64,000 nucleotides of DNA from Sphingorhabdus sp. YGSMI21 (lineage in GTDB: Bacteria > Pseudomonadota > Alphaproteobacteria > Sphingomonadales > Sphingomonadaceae): assembly GCF_002776575.1 (NCBI RefSeq), contig NZ_CP022548.1, positions 2,247,001 through 2,311,000 on the forward strand, read 5' to 3'. A model generated the notes under the pieces. That model searched no databases. It had not been told where the DNA came from and worked only from the letters and a program-made list of their open reading frames with translations. Made by a program: the position numbers and the translations under genes. Positions 21,424 to 30,748 of the stretch are shown here, in pieces (positions within the stretch are counted from its first letter, which is position 1; the number at the start of each line of letters is the position of its first letter).

Positions 21424-21595
21424 AAAAAACTCCCTTGGCCGGATCATTTTGCGACCCTTATCGCACTTCCCGGATATGCGACGAAAAAAGCCAGTTCGGG
21501 CGGCAAAAGTCAATGACTATCATGCTTTAGTCGCTGGATTTTTATAATTTGATTGGCTGGCTGGAATATTTGCCGGCCGATCAGCGGAAACGCGG

Positions 21596-23878
21596 TCAGT
21601 CCAGATCGACATTCTGCTGCAGGGCCCATTGTTCGAGACGCGATCTCGGTTCGGCCGGTGCTTCCTTCAAAATCGCCTCGATTTCCAGTCTGGCCTGGCC
21701 GAGGTCGAGCGACCGGACCATCGCCTTGATCGGACCGACCGAAGCGGGCGTGATCGACAGATTGCGAATGCCGAGACCGAGCAGCGCCAGCGCATCGAGG
21801 GGACGACCTCCCATTTCTCCGCAAATGCCGAGCGGAATGTTGAAGCGCGCGGCATTGTCCGAGACGCGCCGCAGGAACCGGAGAATGGCCGGGCTCATCC
21901 AGTCGAAACGTTCGGCCAGCTTCGGATTGCTCCGGTCGGCTGCAAACAGAAACTGGGTAAGATCATTGGTGCCGATCGAGAGAAAATCGAGGCGGTCTGC
22001 CATCAGGTCCATACATTCGGCCAACGCCGGAACCTCGAGCATGGCGCCATAACGAATCTGCGTCGGCAGGCGCTTTTTCTGGCTTTGCAAATAGGCGCGC
22101 TGGTTCTCGAATACCGCCCGCGCCTCGTCAAATTCCCATGGCTCGGCGACCATCGGGAACATGACATTCAGCTTCCGTCCCGCGGCCGCCTCGATCAGGG
22201 CGCGGGCCTGGACCTTCATCAGCGCATCCCGTTCGAGACCGATGCGGATCGCCCGCCAGCCCATCGCCGGATTGTCTTCCTTGATTTCGCTGGCCTGGAA
22301 ATAGGGCAGGGGCTTGTCGCCGCCGATATCGACGGTGCGGAAAATGACCGGCTTCTCGCCGGCGGCATCCAGGACATCGCGATAGAAGCGTGTCTGCCCG
22401 GCGCGGCCCGGCATGGTCGCGGCGACCAGAAACTGGAATTCGGTCCGGAACAGACCGATACCGTCGGCTCCGGTCAGGTTGAGCAAGGCGAGATCGTCCC
22501 GCAAGCCGGCGTTGATATTGAGGGTGATCCGGACGCCGTCCCTGGTTACGGCTTCCTTGTCGCGCAGTTCGGAATAGGCAGCGCGCTTTTTCTGGCTGAG
22601 CTCGAGCTGCGCCTCGAACGCCTCCTCCATCGACGGGCTGGGGCGGACGAACACGGTCTTCTCGTCGACGTTGAGCAGAAGCGGGTCATCTTCCCGCACG
22701 ACCTGCCGGATATTCTTGACCTGGCCGAGTATCGGAATGCCCATCGCTCGCGCGATGATCGTGACATGGGCGGTCAGCGAACCTTCCTCGAGGATGACGC
22801 CTTTCAGCTTGCGCCGGTCATATTCGAGCAGTTCTGCCGGCCCGAGATTGCGGGCAATCAGGATCGTGTCCTGCCGCAGGCCCATTTTGGCCGCCGTGCC
22901 CATTTGCCCGGACACCGTGCGCAGCAGCCGGTTGGCGAGATCTTCCAGATCGTGCATGCGCTCGGCCAGCAACGGATCGTCAATCTGCCGCATCCGCATC
23001 CTGGTATGCTGCTGCACGCGTTCGATAGCCGCTTCTGCGGTCAGGCCGCTGTCGATGGCTTCGTTGATGCGGCGGCTCCAGCCCTCGTCATAGGCGAACA
23101 TCTTGTAGGTTTCGAGCACCTCCTCATGCTCGCCACCGACGCCGAATTCGGCCTGGCTGGTCATCTGGTCGATCTGGTCGCGCATCTTGTCGAAGGCGGA
23201 ATAGACCCGGTGCCGCTCGGCCTCGGTATCCTCCGCCACTGTATGCTCTATCTTGACGCGCGGCTGGTGGAATACAGCATGGCCGCGGGCCTTGCCCTTG
23301 ACCAGCTGCAAACCGCTCAGACGATTGGCCCCGACGTCGAGCGTCACCGTTTCTTCGGCCAGATTGTCATCGACCAGCTCGGCGCTGATGATCAGTTCGG
23401 ACAGGACCATCGCCGCGGTCTGGAAGGCTTCGATCTCGACTTCGGAATAGCGTCGCGGCTCGACATGCTGGGCGCACAATACGCCGATCGACTGCTGGTT
23501 GCGGATGATCGGCACGCCGGCAAAACTGTGGAATTTTTCCTCACCGGTTTCCGGCCGGTACTGGAAGTCGGGATGGCTCGCTGCCTCGTCGAGGTTCAGT
23601 GTCTCGACATTCTTGGCGATATAGCCGGTCAGGCCTTCACCCATTGCAAGCTTCGTGACGTGGACGGCTTCCGCGTTCAGCCCGCGGGTCGCGAACAGTT
23701 CCAGCAATCCGTCGCGGCGCAAATAGATCGAGCAAACCTCGCTGCTCACCGCCTCGGCGATGGTTTCGACGACCTGGTTCAGTTTCGCCTGCGCGTTACC
23801 GCGCGACGCCATGATCGACCGGAGGCCGGTCAGGATATTGCGAGCAGTCTTGGTACTTGAGGGATCGGATGCGGGCAT
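21596..23878 (-). CDS. ptsP: phosphoenolpyruvate-protein phosphotransferase of the nitrogen PTS (EI-Ntr)
   Basis: 760 residues. An N-terminal GAF domain (about 20-165) distinguishes EI-Ntr from the sugar enzyme. Then come the helical HPr-binding part, the phospho-histidine segment TAHVTIIARAMGIPILG (His about residue 370) and the PEP-binding barrel (FRTEFQFL, AMLEVPALAECMDLMA, LSIGTNDLTQFLFAADRSN, GICGEMGG). It passes phosphate from PEP to NPr and EIIA-Ntr to control nitrogen, potassium and (p)ppGpp signalling. The partner genes are not in this window. Confidence 0.95.
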   Translation of the reverse strand: MPASDPSSTKTARNILTGLRSIMASRGNAQAKLNQVVETIAEAVSSEVCSIYLRRDGLLELFATRGLNAEAVHVTKLAMGEGLTGYIAKNVETLNLDEAASHPDFQYRPETGEEKFHSFAGVPIIRNQQSIGVLCAQHVEPRRYSEVEIEAFQTAAMVLSELIISAELVDDNLAEETVTLDVGANRLSGLQLVKGKARGHAVFHQPRVKIEHTVAEDTEAERHRVYSAFDKMRDQIDQMTSQAEFGVGGEHEEVLETYKMFAYDEGWSRRINEAIDSGLTAEAAIERVQQHTRMRMRQIDDPLLAERMHDLEDLANRLLRTVSGQMGTAAKMGLRQDTILIARNLGPAELLEYDRRKLKGVILEEGSLTAHVTIIARAMGIPILGQVKNIRQVVREDDPLLLNVDEKTVFVRPSPSMEEAFEAQLELSQKKRAAYSELRDKEAVTRDGVRITLNINAGLRDDLALLNLTGADGIGLFRTEFQFLVAATMPGRAGQTRFYRDVLDAAGEKPVIFRTVDIGGDKPLPYFQASEIKEDNPAMGWRAIRIGLERDALMKVQARALIEAAAGRKLNVMFPMVAEPWEFDEARAVFENQRAYLQSQKKRLPTQIRYGAMLEVPALAECMDLMADRLDFLSIGTNDLTQFLFAADRSNPKLAERFDWMSPAILRFLRRVSDNAARFNIPLGICGEMGGRPLDALALLGLGIRNLSITPASVGPIKAMVRSLDLGQARLEIEAILKEAPAEPRSRLEQWALQQNVDLD

Positions 23879-23988
23879 GATCTTTGCCTAGCAGAAAGGC
23901 CGGTTGAGTGCGATGCAGAAAACGGCCCTTCGGCCCAGGCAAATGTTATTTTTTCCGGTCGAGCCGGATCGCCGTCGCCGGAGCCCGG

Positions 23989-24141
23989 CTAGTCCAGCAA
24001 TTCTTCCTTCAGTCGGAGCTTTTCTTTCTTCAGGCTATGGATTCGAATCGTGTCGGGAAGCGGGCGGGTTTCTTCTTCGTTTATCTTGCGTTCCAGCGCT
24101 TCATGTTTTTTGCGCAATGCTGACATGTGATCCTGAATCAT
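23989..24141 (-). CDS. DUF465/YdcH-family small coiled-coil protein
   Basis: 50 residues from the ATG at 24141, preceded by GAGGAGA with 5-nt spacing. The longer frame to 24237 has no ribosome site. The sequence SALRKKHEALERKINEEE...IHSLKKEKLRLKEEL is a charged helical hairpin typical of DUF465, whose function is unknown. A second, divergent DUF465 gene lies 185 bp away. Confidence 0.85.
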   Translation of the reverse strand: MIQDHMSALRKKHEALERKINEEETRPLPDTIRIHSLKKEKLRLKEELLD

Positions 24142-24326
24142 TAAAGTCTCCTCAGAAAATGTTGTTTTTGAAAATGAAAGAGGGTGGAAGCTTCCTTTCC
24201 TGCTGTGACGGGCAATCCGCCGCGCCTTTGGCTTCATGATTTAAATGTCTTGGTTTCGACATGAACCATGAATAGGATCAAGATTGCAAAATTGTGAAAG
24301 CGGCGCAAGGGGGAGATTGATCCGGA

Positions 24327-24530
24327 ATGGGGATGAGCGATGAAGAGTTGCAAATGCGGCTTGAAATGCTGAAAATCGAGCATCGCGATCTCGACGAAGC
24401 GATCGCCGCGCTGGTCGCAGCGGGCAATGCCGACCAATTGCGGACCGCGCGACTCAAGAAAAGAAAATTGCAGTTGCGCGACCGGATAATCGTGATCGAG
24501 AACCAGCTGATTCCCGACATCATTGCCTGA
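24327..24530 (+). CDS. DUF465/YdcH-family small protein (second copy)
   Basis: 67 residues: EELQMRLEMLKIEHRDLDEAIAALVAAGN...LRTARLKKRKLQLRDRIIVIENQLIPDI. Same fold pattern as the 23989-24141 protein but only distantly similar, so the pair is probably an old duplication. The start is either 24327 or 24333; GGGGGAG lies upstream. Unknown function. Confidence 0.8.
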   Translation: MGMSDEELQMRLEMLKIEHRDLDEAIAALVAAGNADQLRTARLKKRKLQLRDRIIVIENQLIPDIIA

Positions 24531-24689
24531 GGTCGCGGTCGTCTGCGGACTTGCCGTCCGTTAACCAGAATTGTCCACCAGTTAACCCCGAAATCTCCCG
24601 CGTGTCAGTTTGAAACAGCCGCCCCGCAGGGCTTTCTGACTTGTAAAATTAACTGTCAACGGATGGCGAAAAATTGCTACGGAGCGGAT

Positions 24690-25145
24690 ATGCCAAATCG
24701 TGAATCCCTTTTGACGCCTAGACTGATGGATGCACTATATGCCGAGGCAATGCTGCTGGCCGACGAATCCCGCTCCTATTTTGAATCGGGCCGGTTCCAT
24801 GAAGAGGCAGACCCCGACGACCTTCTTGCGGTTTCTTTTTCCTGTGAATCGCTGAAAGTCACGACACGGCTGATGCATTGTATCGCCTGGCTGCTGAACC
24901 AGAAGGCCCTGCAGAGCGGGGAATTGTCCGAAGGCGAAGCGTGGAACCATTATCGCTCGCTCGGTCAGGCCCCGGTGACCGATCGGGCGCTGGTCAACCG
25001 TTTCCCGGCAGAAGCGCGCCAGATTGTCATGGCCAGCGAGGAATTGTTCGAGCGGCTGGAGCGCCTCGCGGCGCGCATGGACCAGGAAATCGAAGCGGAG
25101 TCAGCGGTCCAGGATATGTTCCGCCGACTCCAGAGCAGCTTTTAG
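24690..25145 (+). CDS. rcdA: RcdA homologue (DUF1465), regulator of CtrA degradation
   Basis: 151 residues from the ATG at 24690, 5 nt after GGAG; a start at 24663 lacks a ribosome site. Matches the DUF1465/RcdA family: EAMLLADESRSYFESG, then SCESLKVTTRLMHCIAWLLNQKAL, which corresponds to the RLTTRLMQ...SWLL core of Caulobacter RcdA, then ELSEGEAW. Family role: adaptor that delivers CtrA and other substrates to ClpXP through CpdR in the alphaproteobacterial cell cycle. Two TTAACC words upstream (about 24560-24590) resemble CtrA half-sites, but their spacing is not the canonical one. Confidence 0.8.
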   Translation: MPNRESLLTPRLMDALYAEAMLLADESRSYFESGRFHEEADPDDLLAVSFSCESLKVTTRLMHCIAWLLNQKALQSGELSEGEAWNHYRSLGQAPVTDRALVNRFPAEARQIVMASEELFERLERLAARMDQEIEAESAVQDMFRRLQSSF

Positions 25146-25160
25146 CCCAGTGCGGTCCGT

Positions 25161-26261
25161 TCAGGCGGTCGCGACTTTTTCTTCGTCCATAGTCGGATAG
25201 TCGATATATCCCTCCGGTCCCTGGCTGTACCAGGTCGGGGTGAAATCGATCGGATTGAGTTCCGCGCCCGCCCGGAACCGTGCCGGCAGATCGGGATTGG
25301 TCATGAAGGTCCGGCCAAAGCTGATCGCATCGGCCTTGTTCTCGGCCAGCGCTGCGGTCGCATTATCATAAAAATAGTCGCTGTTCAGAACCAGCGGCCC
25401 CTTGAAAACCGGCCGGATATCGGGGCTGACCGGCGGCACATCGGTATTGCCGTAGGTACCGTGGGCAGGGGGCTCGCGCAGTTCGAGAAAGGCGATGCCG
25501 ATCTGGTCGAGCAATTTTGCCGCCGCGGTAAAGGTTTCCACCGGCGTCGCGTCATCCGCGCCCTGGGAGTCGCCATTGGGGGACAGGCGCACGGCAACCC
25601 GGTCGCCGCCCCAGACATCGACCAGCTGCTGGGTCACTTCGCCGAGCAGCCGAATGCGATTCTCTACCGGTCCGCCATATTCGTCGGTCCGCAAATTGGT
25701 GCCGGACCGGATGAACTGGTCGATCAGATAGCCATTGGCTGCGTGCAGCTGCACGCCGTCAAAGCCGGCTTTCTTGGCATTTTCGGCTGCATTCTGGTAA
25801 TCGTCGAGCAGGCCCGGGATTTCCGAGATTTCCAGCGGACGGGCTTCTTCATAGTCTCTTTTGCCCTGATAGGTGCGGACGCTGCCCGGCGCGGTGGTCG
25901 CGGACGCCGATACCGGCTTTTCGCCGCCGAGGAAATCGGGATGCACGATGCGGCCCATGTGCCAGAGCTGGCAGATGATCTTGCCGCCGGCCTGGTGTAC
26001 ACGCTCCACAACCGGTTTCCACGCTTCGGTCTGCGCGTCATTCCAGATGCCCGGAGCGAAAGGCGTGCCGAGGCCCTGCTGGCTGATCCCGGTGGCTTCC
26101 GAAATGATCACGCCGGCGCCGGAACGCTGCGCATAATATTCGCCCATGATCGGTGTGGGAACAAATTCCACGGTCGAACGACAGCGGGTGAGCGGGGCCA
26201 TGAACATACGGTTTGCGGCCTCGATGGCGCCAACGGTGATCGGATCGAACAATGTGGTCAA
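25161..26261 (-). CDS. Old Yellow Enzyme family flavin oxidoreductase (alkene reductase)
   Basis: 366 residues, starting at TTG 26261 with AAGGG 9 nt upstream. FMN-dependent TIM barrel: NRMFMAPLTRCRS, the PVVERVHQAGGKIICQLWHMGR strand, and the conserved HAANGYLIDQFIRSGTNLRTDEYGG containing the active-site His/Asn pair and FMN contacts. Late SFGRTFMTNPDLP holds the phosphate-binding Gly/Arg. Family role: reduces activated C=C bonds of electrophiles or nitro compounds with NAD(P)H, as in NemA. The physiological substrate cannot be told from the sequence. Confidence 0.92.
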   Translation of the reverse strand: MTTLFDPITVGAIEAANRMFMAPLTRCRSTVEFVPTPIMGEYYAQRSGAGVIISEATGISQQGLGTPFAPGIWNDAQTEAWKPVVERVHQAGGKIICQLWHMGRIVHPDFLGGEKPVSASATTAPGSVRTYQGKRDYEEARPLEISEIPGLLDDYQNAAENAKKAGFDGVQLHAANGYLIDQFIRSGTNLRTDEYGGPVENRIRLLGEVTQQLVDVWGGDRVAVRLSPNGDSQGADDATPVETFTAAAKLLDQIGIAFLELREPPAHGTYGNTDVPPVSPDIRPVFKGPLVLNSDYFYDNATAALAENKADAISFGRTFMTNPDLPARFRAGAELNPIDFTPTWYSQGPEGYIDYPTMDEEKVATA

Positions 26262-26390
26262 GATGGAATTCCCTTAAACAGAGGCATGGATTGTTAATCA
26301 GACAGTTAAGTTGCCGCTCCCGCAAATGCAATGGTTTGAAACCGAGCAATTTCTGTCTATGTTGATAGCTCTGATTTCAAAGGAACCTCC

Positions 26391-27056
26391 ATGTCTGCAT
26401 CGCTTCCCGAAGATCCGACCCTGGACGAAGTGCGCTCTTTTCTTGCGCCATCGCTGGCCGCGCAGGCGGCGTTCGACGGCTGGAACGAAAAGGCGGTGCT
26501 GGCTGCGGCAGGCCTTGCCGGCGTCGATGCCGATCTTGCCAGATTGGCCTTTAACGAGGGGCCGGTCGATATGATCGACGCCTGGTTCCAGGCAATAGAC
26601 GAGAAAATGGCAGCGAAATACAGCGCCGATGAACTGGCTGGAATGAGAATCCGGGAGCGGATCAAGGCGCTGGTCGAAGCGCGGCTGGAAGCGCTCGGGC
26701 CGGACCGCGAAGGCCTGCGGCGGGCGCTGGCAATATTGGCTGCTCCGCCGCATTTGCGCCGGGCCGCGAAAATGGGCTGGCGGGCCGCCGACGCAATGTG
26801 GCGACTGGCCGGAGACACCGCGACCGACTATAATCATTATACCAAGCGGACCCTGTTGTCCGGCGTTTACGGGAGTACGATCAGCGTCTTTCTCGACGAT
26901 GAGAGCGAAGGCTATTCGGACAGCAGGGCGTTCCTGGATCGACGGATCGAAAATGTCATGCAGTTTGAAAAGGCCAAGGCCAAGGTCACCGGTCGCGGCG
27001 GTGACCGGTTCAGCATGGCGCGCTTTGTCGGGCGGTTGCGCTATCGGGGCACGTAA
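26391..27056 (+). CDS. COQ9-family ubiquinone biosynthesis protein
   Basis: 221 residues. TetR-like helical COQ9 fold: DGWNEKAVLAAAGLAGVD at the N-terminus, MIDAWFQAIDEKM in the middle, then the lipid-binding region AADAMWRLAGDTATDYNHYTKRTLLSGVYGSTISVFLDD, the most conserved part of the family, and RRIENVMQFEKAKAK. COQ9 presents quinone intermediates to the COQ7 hydroxylase. AAAGGA precedes the ATG with good spacing. A UbiH-type hydroxylase is encoded at 36600, but not in the same operon. Confidence 0.9.
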   Translation: MSASLPEDPTLDEVRSFLAPSLAAQAAFDGWNEKAVLAAAGLAGVDADLARLAFNEGPVDMIDAWFQAIDEKMAAKYSADELAGMRIRERIKALVEARLEALGPDREGLRRALAILAAPPHLRRAAKMGWRAADAMWRLAGDTATDYNHYTKRTLLSGVYGSTISVFLDDESEGYSDSRAFLDRRIENVMQFEKAKAKVTGRGGDRFSMARFVGRLRYRGT

Positions 27057-27143
27057 GCGATATCGCTCCGGTGGCGGGGCGGATCAGCGCGCGCTGCGCC
27101 CGGCTGTAAATTCGCAGAAAAAGACTCGCCAATCTCAATCAAT

Positions 27144-27156
27144 ATTGATAATCAAT
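27144..27156. promoter_or_regulatory. Fur-like inverted repeat upstream of feoAB
   Basis: ATTGAT-A-ATCAAT, a perfect 6-1-6 palindrome containing the TGATAATCA core of Fur boxes, about 20 bp before the feoA start. Iron-dependent repression of feoAB is inferred from this and from the genes it precedes. Confidence 0.6.
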
Positions 27157-27175
27157 CGCAATTAGAAAGGCCTCG

Positions 27176-27454
27176 TTGCGATATATGCAGACACCCACAA
27201 CCCTTGACCAGCTGTCACTCAGGCAGAATGCTGAAATCGTGGCAATCGACTGGGGAGCCATTTCCGATAACGAGGGACGTCGTCTGCGCGCGCTTGGCAT
27301 CGATGAGGGCGTCTCGATCGAGAAATTGCACAAGGGCATGTTCGGACTGAATGATCCGATAGCATTGAAAGTCGGACGGATGATGATCGCTATTCGCAAA
27401 TCCCATGCACAGGCGATATCGGTCCAGCCGGTAGCGGTTACGATAGCCGCCTGA
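27176..27454 (+). CDS. feoA: ferrous iron transport protein A
   Basis: 92 residues from TTG 27176, which is 5 nt after AGAAAGG; the ATG at 27185 is 14 nt from it and is the alternative. Small SH3-like FeoA domain: TTLDQLSLRQNAEIVAIDWG, RRLRALGIDEGVSIEKLHKG, PIALKVGRMMIAIRKSHAQAI. Family role: cytosolic partner that stimulates the FeoB GTPase/transporter. It ends 3 bp before feoB. Confidence 0.92.
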   Translation: MRYMQTPTTLDQLSLRQNAEIVAIDWGAISDNEGRRLRALGIDEGVSIEKLHKGMFGLNDPIALKVGRMMIAIRKSHAQAISVQPVAVTIAA

Positions 27455-27457
27455 TCG

Positions 27458-29317
27458 ATGACTGAAGCTGCACCACTGATTGTCCTCGCGGGCAACCCCA
27501 ATTCGGGCAAAAGCGCCCTGTTCAACGCCTTGACCGGCGCCCGGCAGAAAATTGCCAATTATCCCGGTGTCACGGTCGAGCGCAAATCCGGGCATTTTGT
27601 TTTCGCCGACGGCCGACCTGCCGAACTGGTGGACTTGCCGGGCAGCTACAGCCTTGACCCGACCAGCCCAGATGAAGAGGTGACGCGCGGCGTTATCATG
27701 GGGCTGCAAAAGGGCGAACGCCGGCCCGACATGATTGTGCTGGTGCTCGATGCGGCCAATCTCGACAATCATCTCCGTTTCGCGCTCGAGGTCATCGCGC
27801 TCGGCCAGCCGGTCGTGGTGGCGCTCAACATGATGGATCTGGCGGAGCGGGACGGTTTGACGCTCGATCCGGCTAAGCTCGAACAGGCGCTCGGGGTTCC
27901 CGTGGTACCGACGGTTGCCGTTCGCCGGCGCGGACTGGAAGATCTGTCCGCGACCGTCGAATCCCGTCTCAAGCTGAAGCAGGATGGCGCCAGACCGATT
28001 GTCGCGCAGGAGCGCGATCACGGTTTGCGGCAGCAGGCCAAGCGGATTGCCAACCAGGCGATCGTTTCCGAAACCGCAGGACGGCGCTGGTCGGAACGGG
28101 CCGACCGCCTGTTCCTCCACCCCATTGCCGGACCGTTGATTCTGCTCTCGGTGCTGTTTGTCATGTTCCAGGCGGTGTTCGCCTGGTCAGAGGCGCCGAT
28201 CGGCTGGATCGAAGGTGCCAGCGAATGGGTCGCGGCGGCCGTCGAATCGAACCTGTCGCCGGGCTTCCTGCGCGACTTCATCATCGAAGGCGCGATTGCC
28301 GGTGTTGGCTCGGTCGTCGTGTTCCTGCCACAGATCCTGATCCTGTTCCTGTTCATCCTGCTGCTCGAAGCGAGCGGCTATATGACACGCGCCGCTTTCA
28401 TCATGGACCGGCTGATGGCCAGTGTCGGCCTGTCCGGGCGCAGCTTCATACCGTTGCTGTCGTCCTTCGCCTGCGCCATTCCCGGCATCATGGCAACGCG
28501 CAGCATCTCCGATCCGAGAGACCGGCTGACGACGATATTGGTCGCGCCGCTGATGACCTGTGCCGCGCGGCTGCCGGTGTACGCGATCATCATTGGTGCT
28601 TTCATTCCGCCGACCAGCGTCGGACCGGGTATCGGTCTGCAGGGGCTGGTCCTTTTCGGGCTCTATGTCTTCGGCATTGTCGGCGCGATGATCGTCGCGC
28701 TGGTGCTGCGCTCGACGGTGACCAAGGGGCCGAACAGCGGCTTCCTGATGGAAATGCCGAAATATCAGCTGCCAAGCCTGCGCGACATATTGATCGGCCT
28801 GTGGCAGCGTGCCTGGATATTCCTGCGCCGTGCCGGCACGATCATCTTTGCCGCGACCGTCATATTGTGGCTGCTGCTGACCTTCCCGAAGGTCCCCGAA
28901 GACAGCGCCATGAGCCAGGTCGACTATAGTGCTGCGGGACGGATCACCAATGTCATCGCCCCGATCGTCAAGCCGATCGGCTTCGACCGTGATATCGCGC
29001 TTGCCCTGATCCCGGCGATGGCCGCCCGCGAAGTGGCTGTCGCGGCGCTGGCGACGACCTATGCGATCGATGCGCCGGACGAAGAGGCGGAAGCCAAGTC
29101 GCTGACCGAAAGGCTGCAAAGCCGCTGGTCGCTGCCGACCGCACTGGCCTTTCTCGCCTGGTTCGTCTTTGCCCCGCAATGTATTTCGACGATTGCCGTT
29201 ACACGCCGTGAAACCAACGGCTGGAAATGGCCGACCTTCATGCTCGTCTATCTTTTTGCGCTCGCCTATGTCGCGGCCGGTATTACATATTGGAGTGCCG
29301 TCGCGCTCGGTCTATAG
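27458..29317 (+). CDS. feoB: ferrous iron transporter FeoB
   Basis: 619 residues. N-terminal GTPase: G1 GNPNSGKSALFNALTG, G3 LVDLPGSYSL, G4 ALNMMDLAERD; then a guanine-dissociation-inhibitor helical part and 7-9 membrane spans from about residue 225 (including the Cys-containing SSFACAIPGIMATRSI and MTCAARLPVYAIIIGAFIP segments, the two Gate motifs). It imports Fe2+ across the inner membrane. It is on the short side for FeoB because the C-terminal soluble part is small. Translated directly after feoA. Confidence 0.96.
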   Translation: MTEAAPLIVLAGNPNSGKSALFNALTGARQKIANYPGVTVERKSGHFVFADGRPAELVDLPGSYSLDPTSPDEEVTRGVIMGLQKGERRPDMIVLVLDAANLDNHLRFALEVIALGQPVVVALNMMDLAERDGLTLDPAKLEQALGVPVVPTVAVRRRGLEDLSATVESRLKLKQDGARPIVAQERDHGLRQQAKRIANQAIVSETAGRRWSERADRLFLHPIAGPLILLSVLFVMFQAVFAWSEAPIGWIEGASEWVAAAVESNLSPGFLRDFIIEGAIAGVGSVVVFLPQILILFLFILLLEASGYMTRAAFIMDRLMASVGLSGRSFIPLLSSFACAIPGIMATRSISDPRDRLTTILVAPLMTCAARLPVYAIIIGAFIPPTSVGPGIGLQGLVLFGLYVFGIVGAMIVALVLRSTVTKGPNSGFLMEMPKYQLPSLRDILIGLWQRAWIFLRRAGTIIFAATVILWLLLTFPKVPEDSAMSQVDYSAAGRITNVIAPIVKPIGFDRDIALALIPAMAAREVAVAALATTYAIDAPDEEAEAKSLTERLQSRWSLPTALAFLAWFVFAPQCISTIAVTRRETNGWKWPTFMLVYLFALAYVAAGITYWSAVALGL

Positions 29318-29364
29318 AGTCTCCCAAGAATCGTTAATCACGTTATTTTTTTGGGGAATTTGAA

Positions 29365-29886
29365 ATGGCCGGCGGCATCAACAAAGTCATCATCGTAGGC
29401 AATCTGGGCAAGGATCCGGAAGTGCGTACCTTCGCCAATGGCGGTAAAGTCTGCAATTTCAGCGTCGCGACATCGGAAAGCTGGAAAGACAAGCAGACCG
29501 GCGAGCGCAAGGAAAAGACCGAGTGGCACAATATCTCGATCTATAATGAAGGCCTTGCCGGCGTTGCCGAAAAATATCTGCGCAAGGGCAGCAAGGTCTA
29601 TCTCGAAGGCAAGCTCCAAACCCGCAAATGGCAGGACCAGTCCGGCAACGACCGCTATTCGACCGATGTCGTGCTGCAGGGCTTTGACGCGAAAATGGAA
29701 ATGCTCGACAGCCGCCAGGGCGGCGGCGGTGGCCAGGGTGGCGGTTCCAATGACGGCTGGGGCGGTGGCGCACCGTCCGGTGGCGGCGCTGGTGGCGGTT
29801 CCGGCGGTGGCTGGGGCCAGACCGGTGGCGGTGGCCAGGGCGGCGGCGCCTTTGACAGCGATCTGGACGATGATGTTCCGTTCTAG
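29365..29886 (+). CDS. ssb: single-stranded DNA-binding protein
   Basis: 173 residues. OB fold at residues 1-110 ([72 protein letters not shown]), a Gly-rich linker (residues about 117-160), and the acidic tip DDDVPF that recruits replication and repair proteins. GGGGAA precedes the ATG. No LexA box found in front of it. Confidence 0.97.
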   Translation: MAGGINKVIIVGNLGKDPEVRTFANGGKVCNFSVATSESWKDKQTGERKEKTEWHNISIYNEGLAGVAEKYLRKGSKVYLEGKLQTRKWQDQSGNDRYSTDVVLQGFDAKMEMLDSRQGGGGGQGGGSNDGWGGGAPSGGGAGGGSGGGWGQTGGGGQGGGAFDSDLDDDVPF

Positions 29887-29992
29887 GTCCATCGCCTATT
29901 ACTGATCAGCGAAAAGCCGGTGATGTCCCGAAAGCGGATATCGCCGGTTTTCCATTTTGGGGTCGCAATTTTTGATCCTGAGTTGCCAGGCT

Positions 29993-30748
29993 ATGATGAT
30001 GAGTGCAATTTATGACAAAATCGGTCTCGGCTATGCTCGCAAACGCAAACCGGACTACAGAATTGCCAGAGCGATCCACGATGCGCTGGGCGATGCACAA
30101 TCGATCCTGAATGTCGGGGCCGGAACCGGTTCTTATGAACCAGATAACCGCACGGTGACCGCGCTCGAACCCTCCGCCGAGATGATAGGCCAGCGGCCAC
30201 CGGATGCGGCAAAAGCCTATCAGGGATCTGCGGAAGCCATCCCCTTTGCCGACAACCAGTTTGACGCCGCGATGGCGGTGCTGACGGTTCACCACTGGTC
30301 GGATTTCAAGGCGGGCCTCCGCGAGATGCGCCGCGTCGCAAAAGGTCCGTTGGTGATCCTGACTTTCGATCCGGAATCGCACTATTTCTGGCTGGCCGAT
30401 TATATCCCGGAAATTATCGCACTCGATCAGCCGATCATGCCAAAGCTGGAGGCATTCGAACGGATATTGGGGCCATGCAAGGTCGAAGTTGTGCCAGTAC
30501 CGCACGATTGTACGGACGGGTTTCTGGGTGCTTATTGGCAGCGCCCGCACGCCTATCTCGACCCGGAGGTCCGGGCCGCAATATCAACCTTTGCGAAGCT
30601 CGACAATATTACGAATGCTCTCACAAAATTGGAACAGGACTTGGCCTCTGGCGCCTGGGAAGAACGTTATGGGCATTTGATGGAGCTGAAGAACCTGGAC
30701 GTCGGCTACCGGCTAGTGGTCGCTCAACCGATCTCGAAAAAGGAATAA
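29993..30748 (+). CDS. class I SAM-dependent methyltransferase
   Basis: 251 residues from the first of three consecutive ATG codons at 29993 (CAGG just upstream). A frame from TTG 29957 is less likely. SAM loop ILNVGAGTGSYEP at about residue 40, acidic ALEPSAEMIGQR, then EAIPFADNQFDAAMAVLTVHHW, the Methyltransf_11 pattern. The substrate is unknown. The last 25 bp overlap the end of the convergent DUF3237 gene. Confidence 0.85.
   Translation: MMMSAIYDKIGLGYARKRKPDYRIARAIHDALGDAQSILNVGAGTGSYEPDNRTVTALEPSAEMIGQRPPDAAKAYQGSAEAIPFADNQFDAAMAVLTVHHWSDFKAGLREMRRVAKGPLVILTFDPESHYFWLADYIPEIIALDQPIMPKLEAFERILGPCKVEVVPVPHDCTDGFLGAYWQRPHAYLDPEVRAAISTFAKLDNITNALTKLEQDLASGAWEERYGHLMELKNLDVGYRLVVAQPISKKE

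Noticed and set aside
21629..23860. 743-residue plus-strand ORF opposite ptsP
   Set aside because: Antisense shadow of a well-matched EI-Ntr gene; long open frames on the opposite strand are usual at this GC content, and it has no domain.
24560..24600. Full CtrA box before rcdA
   Set aside because: TTAACC words are 17 bp apart between cores, not the N7 spacing.
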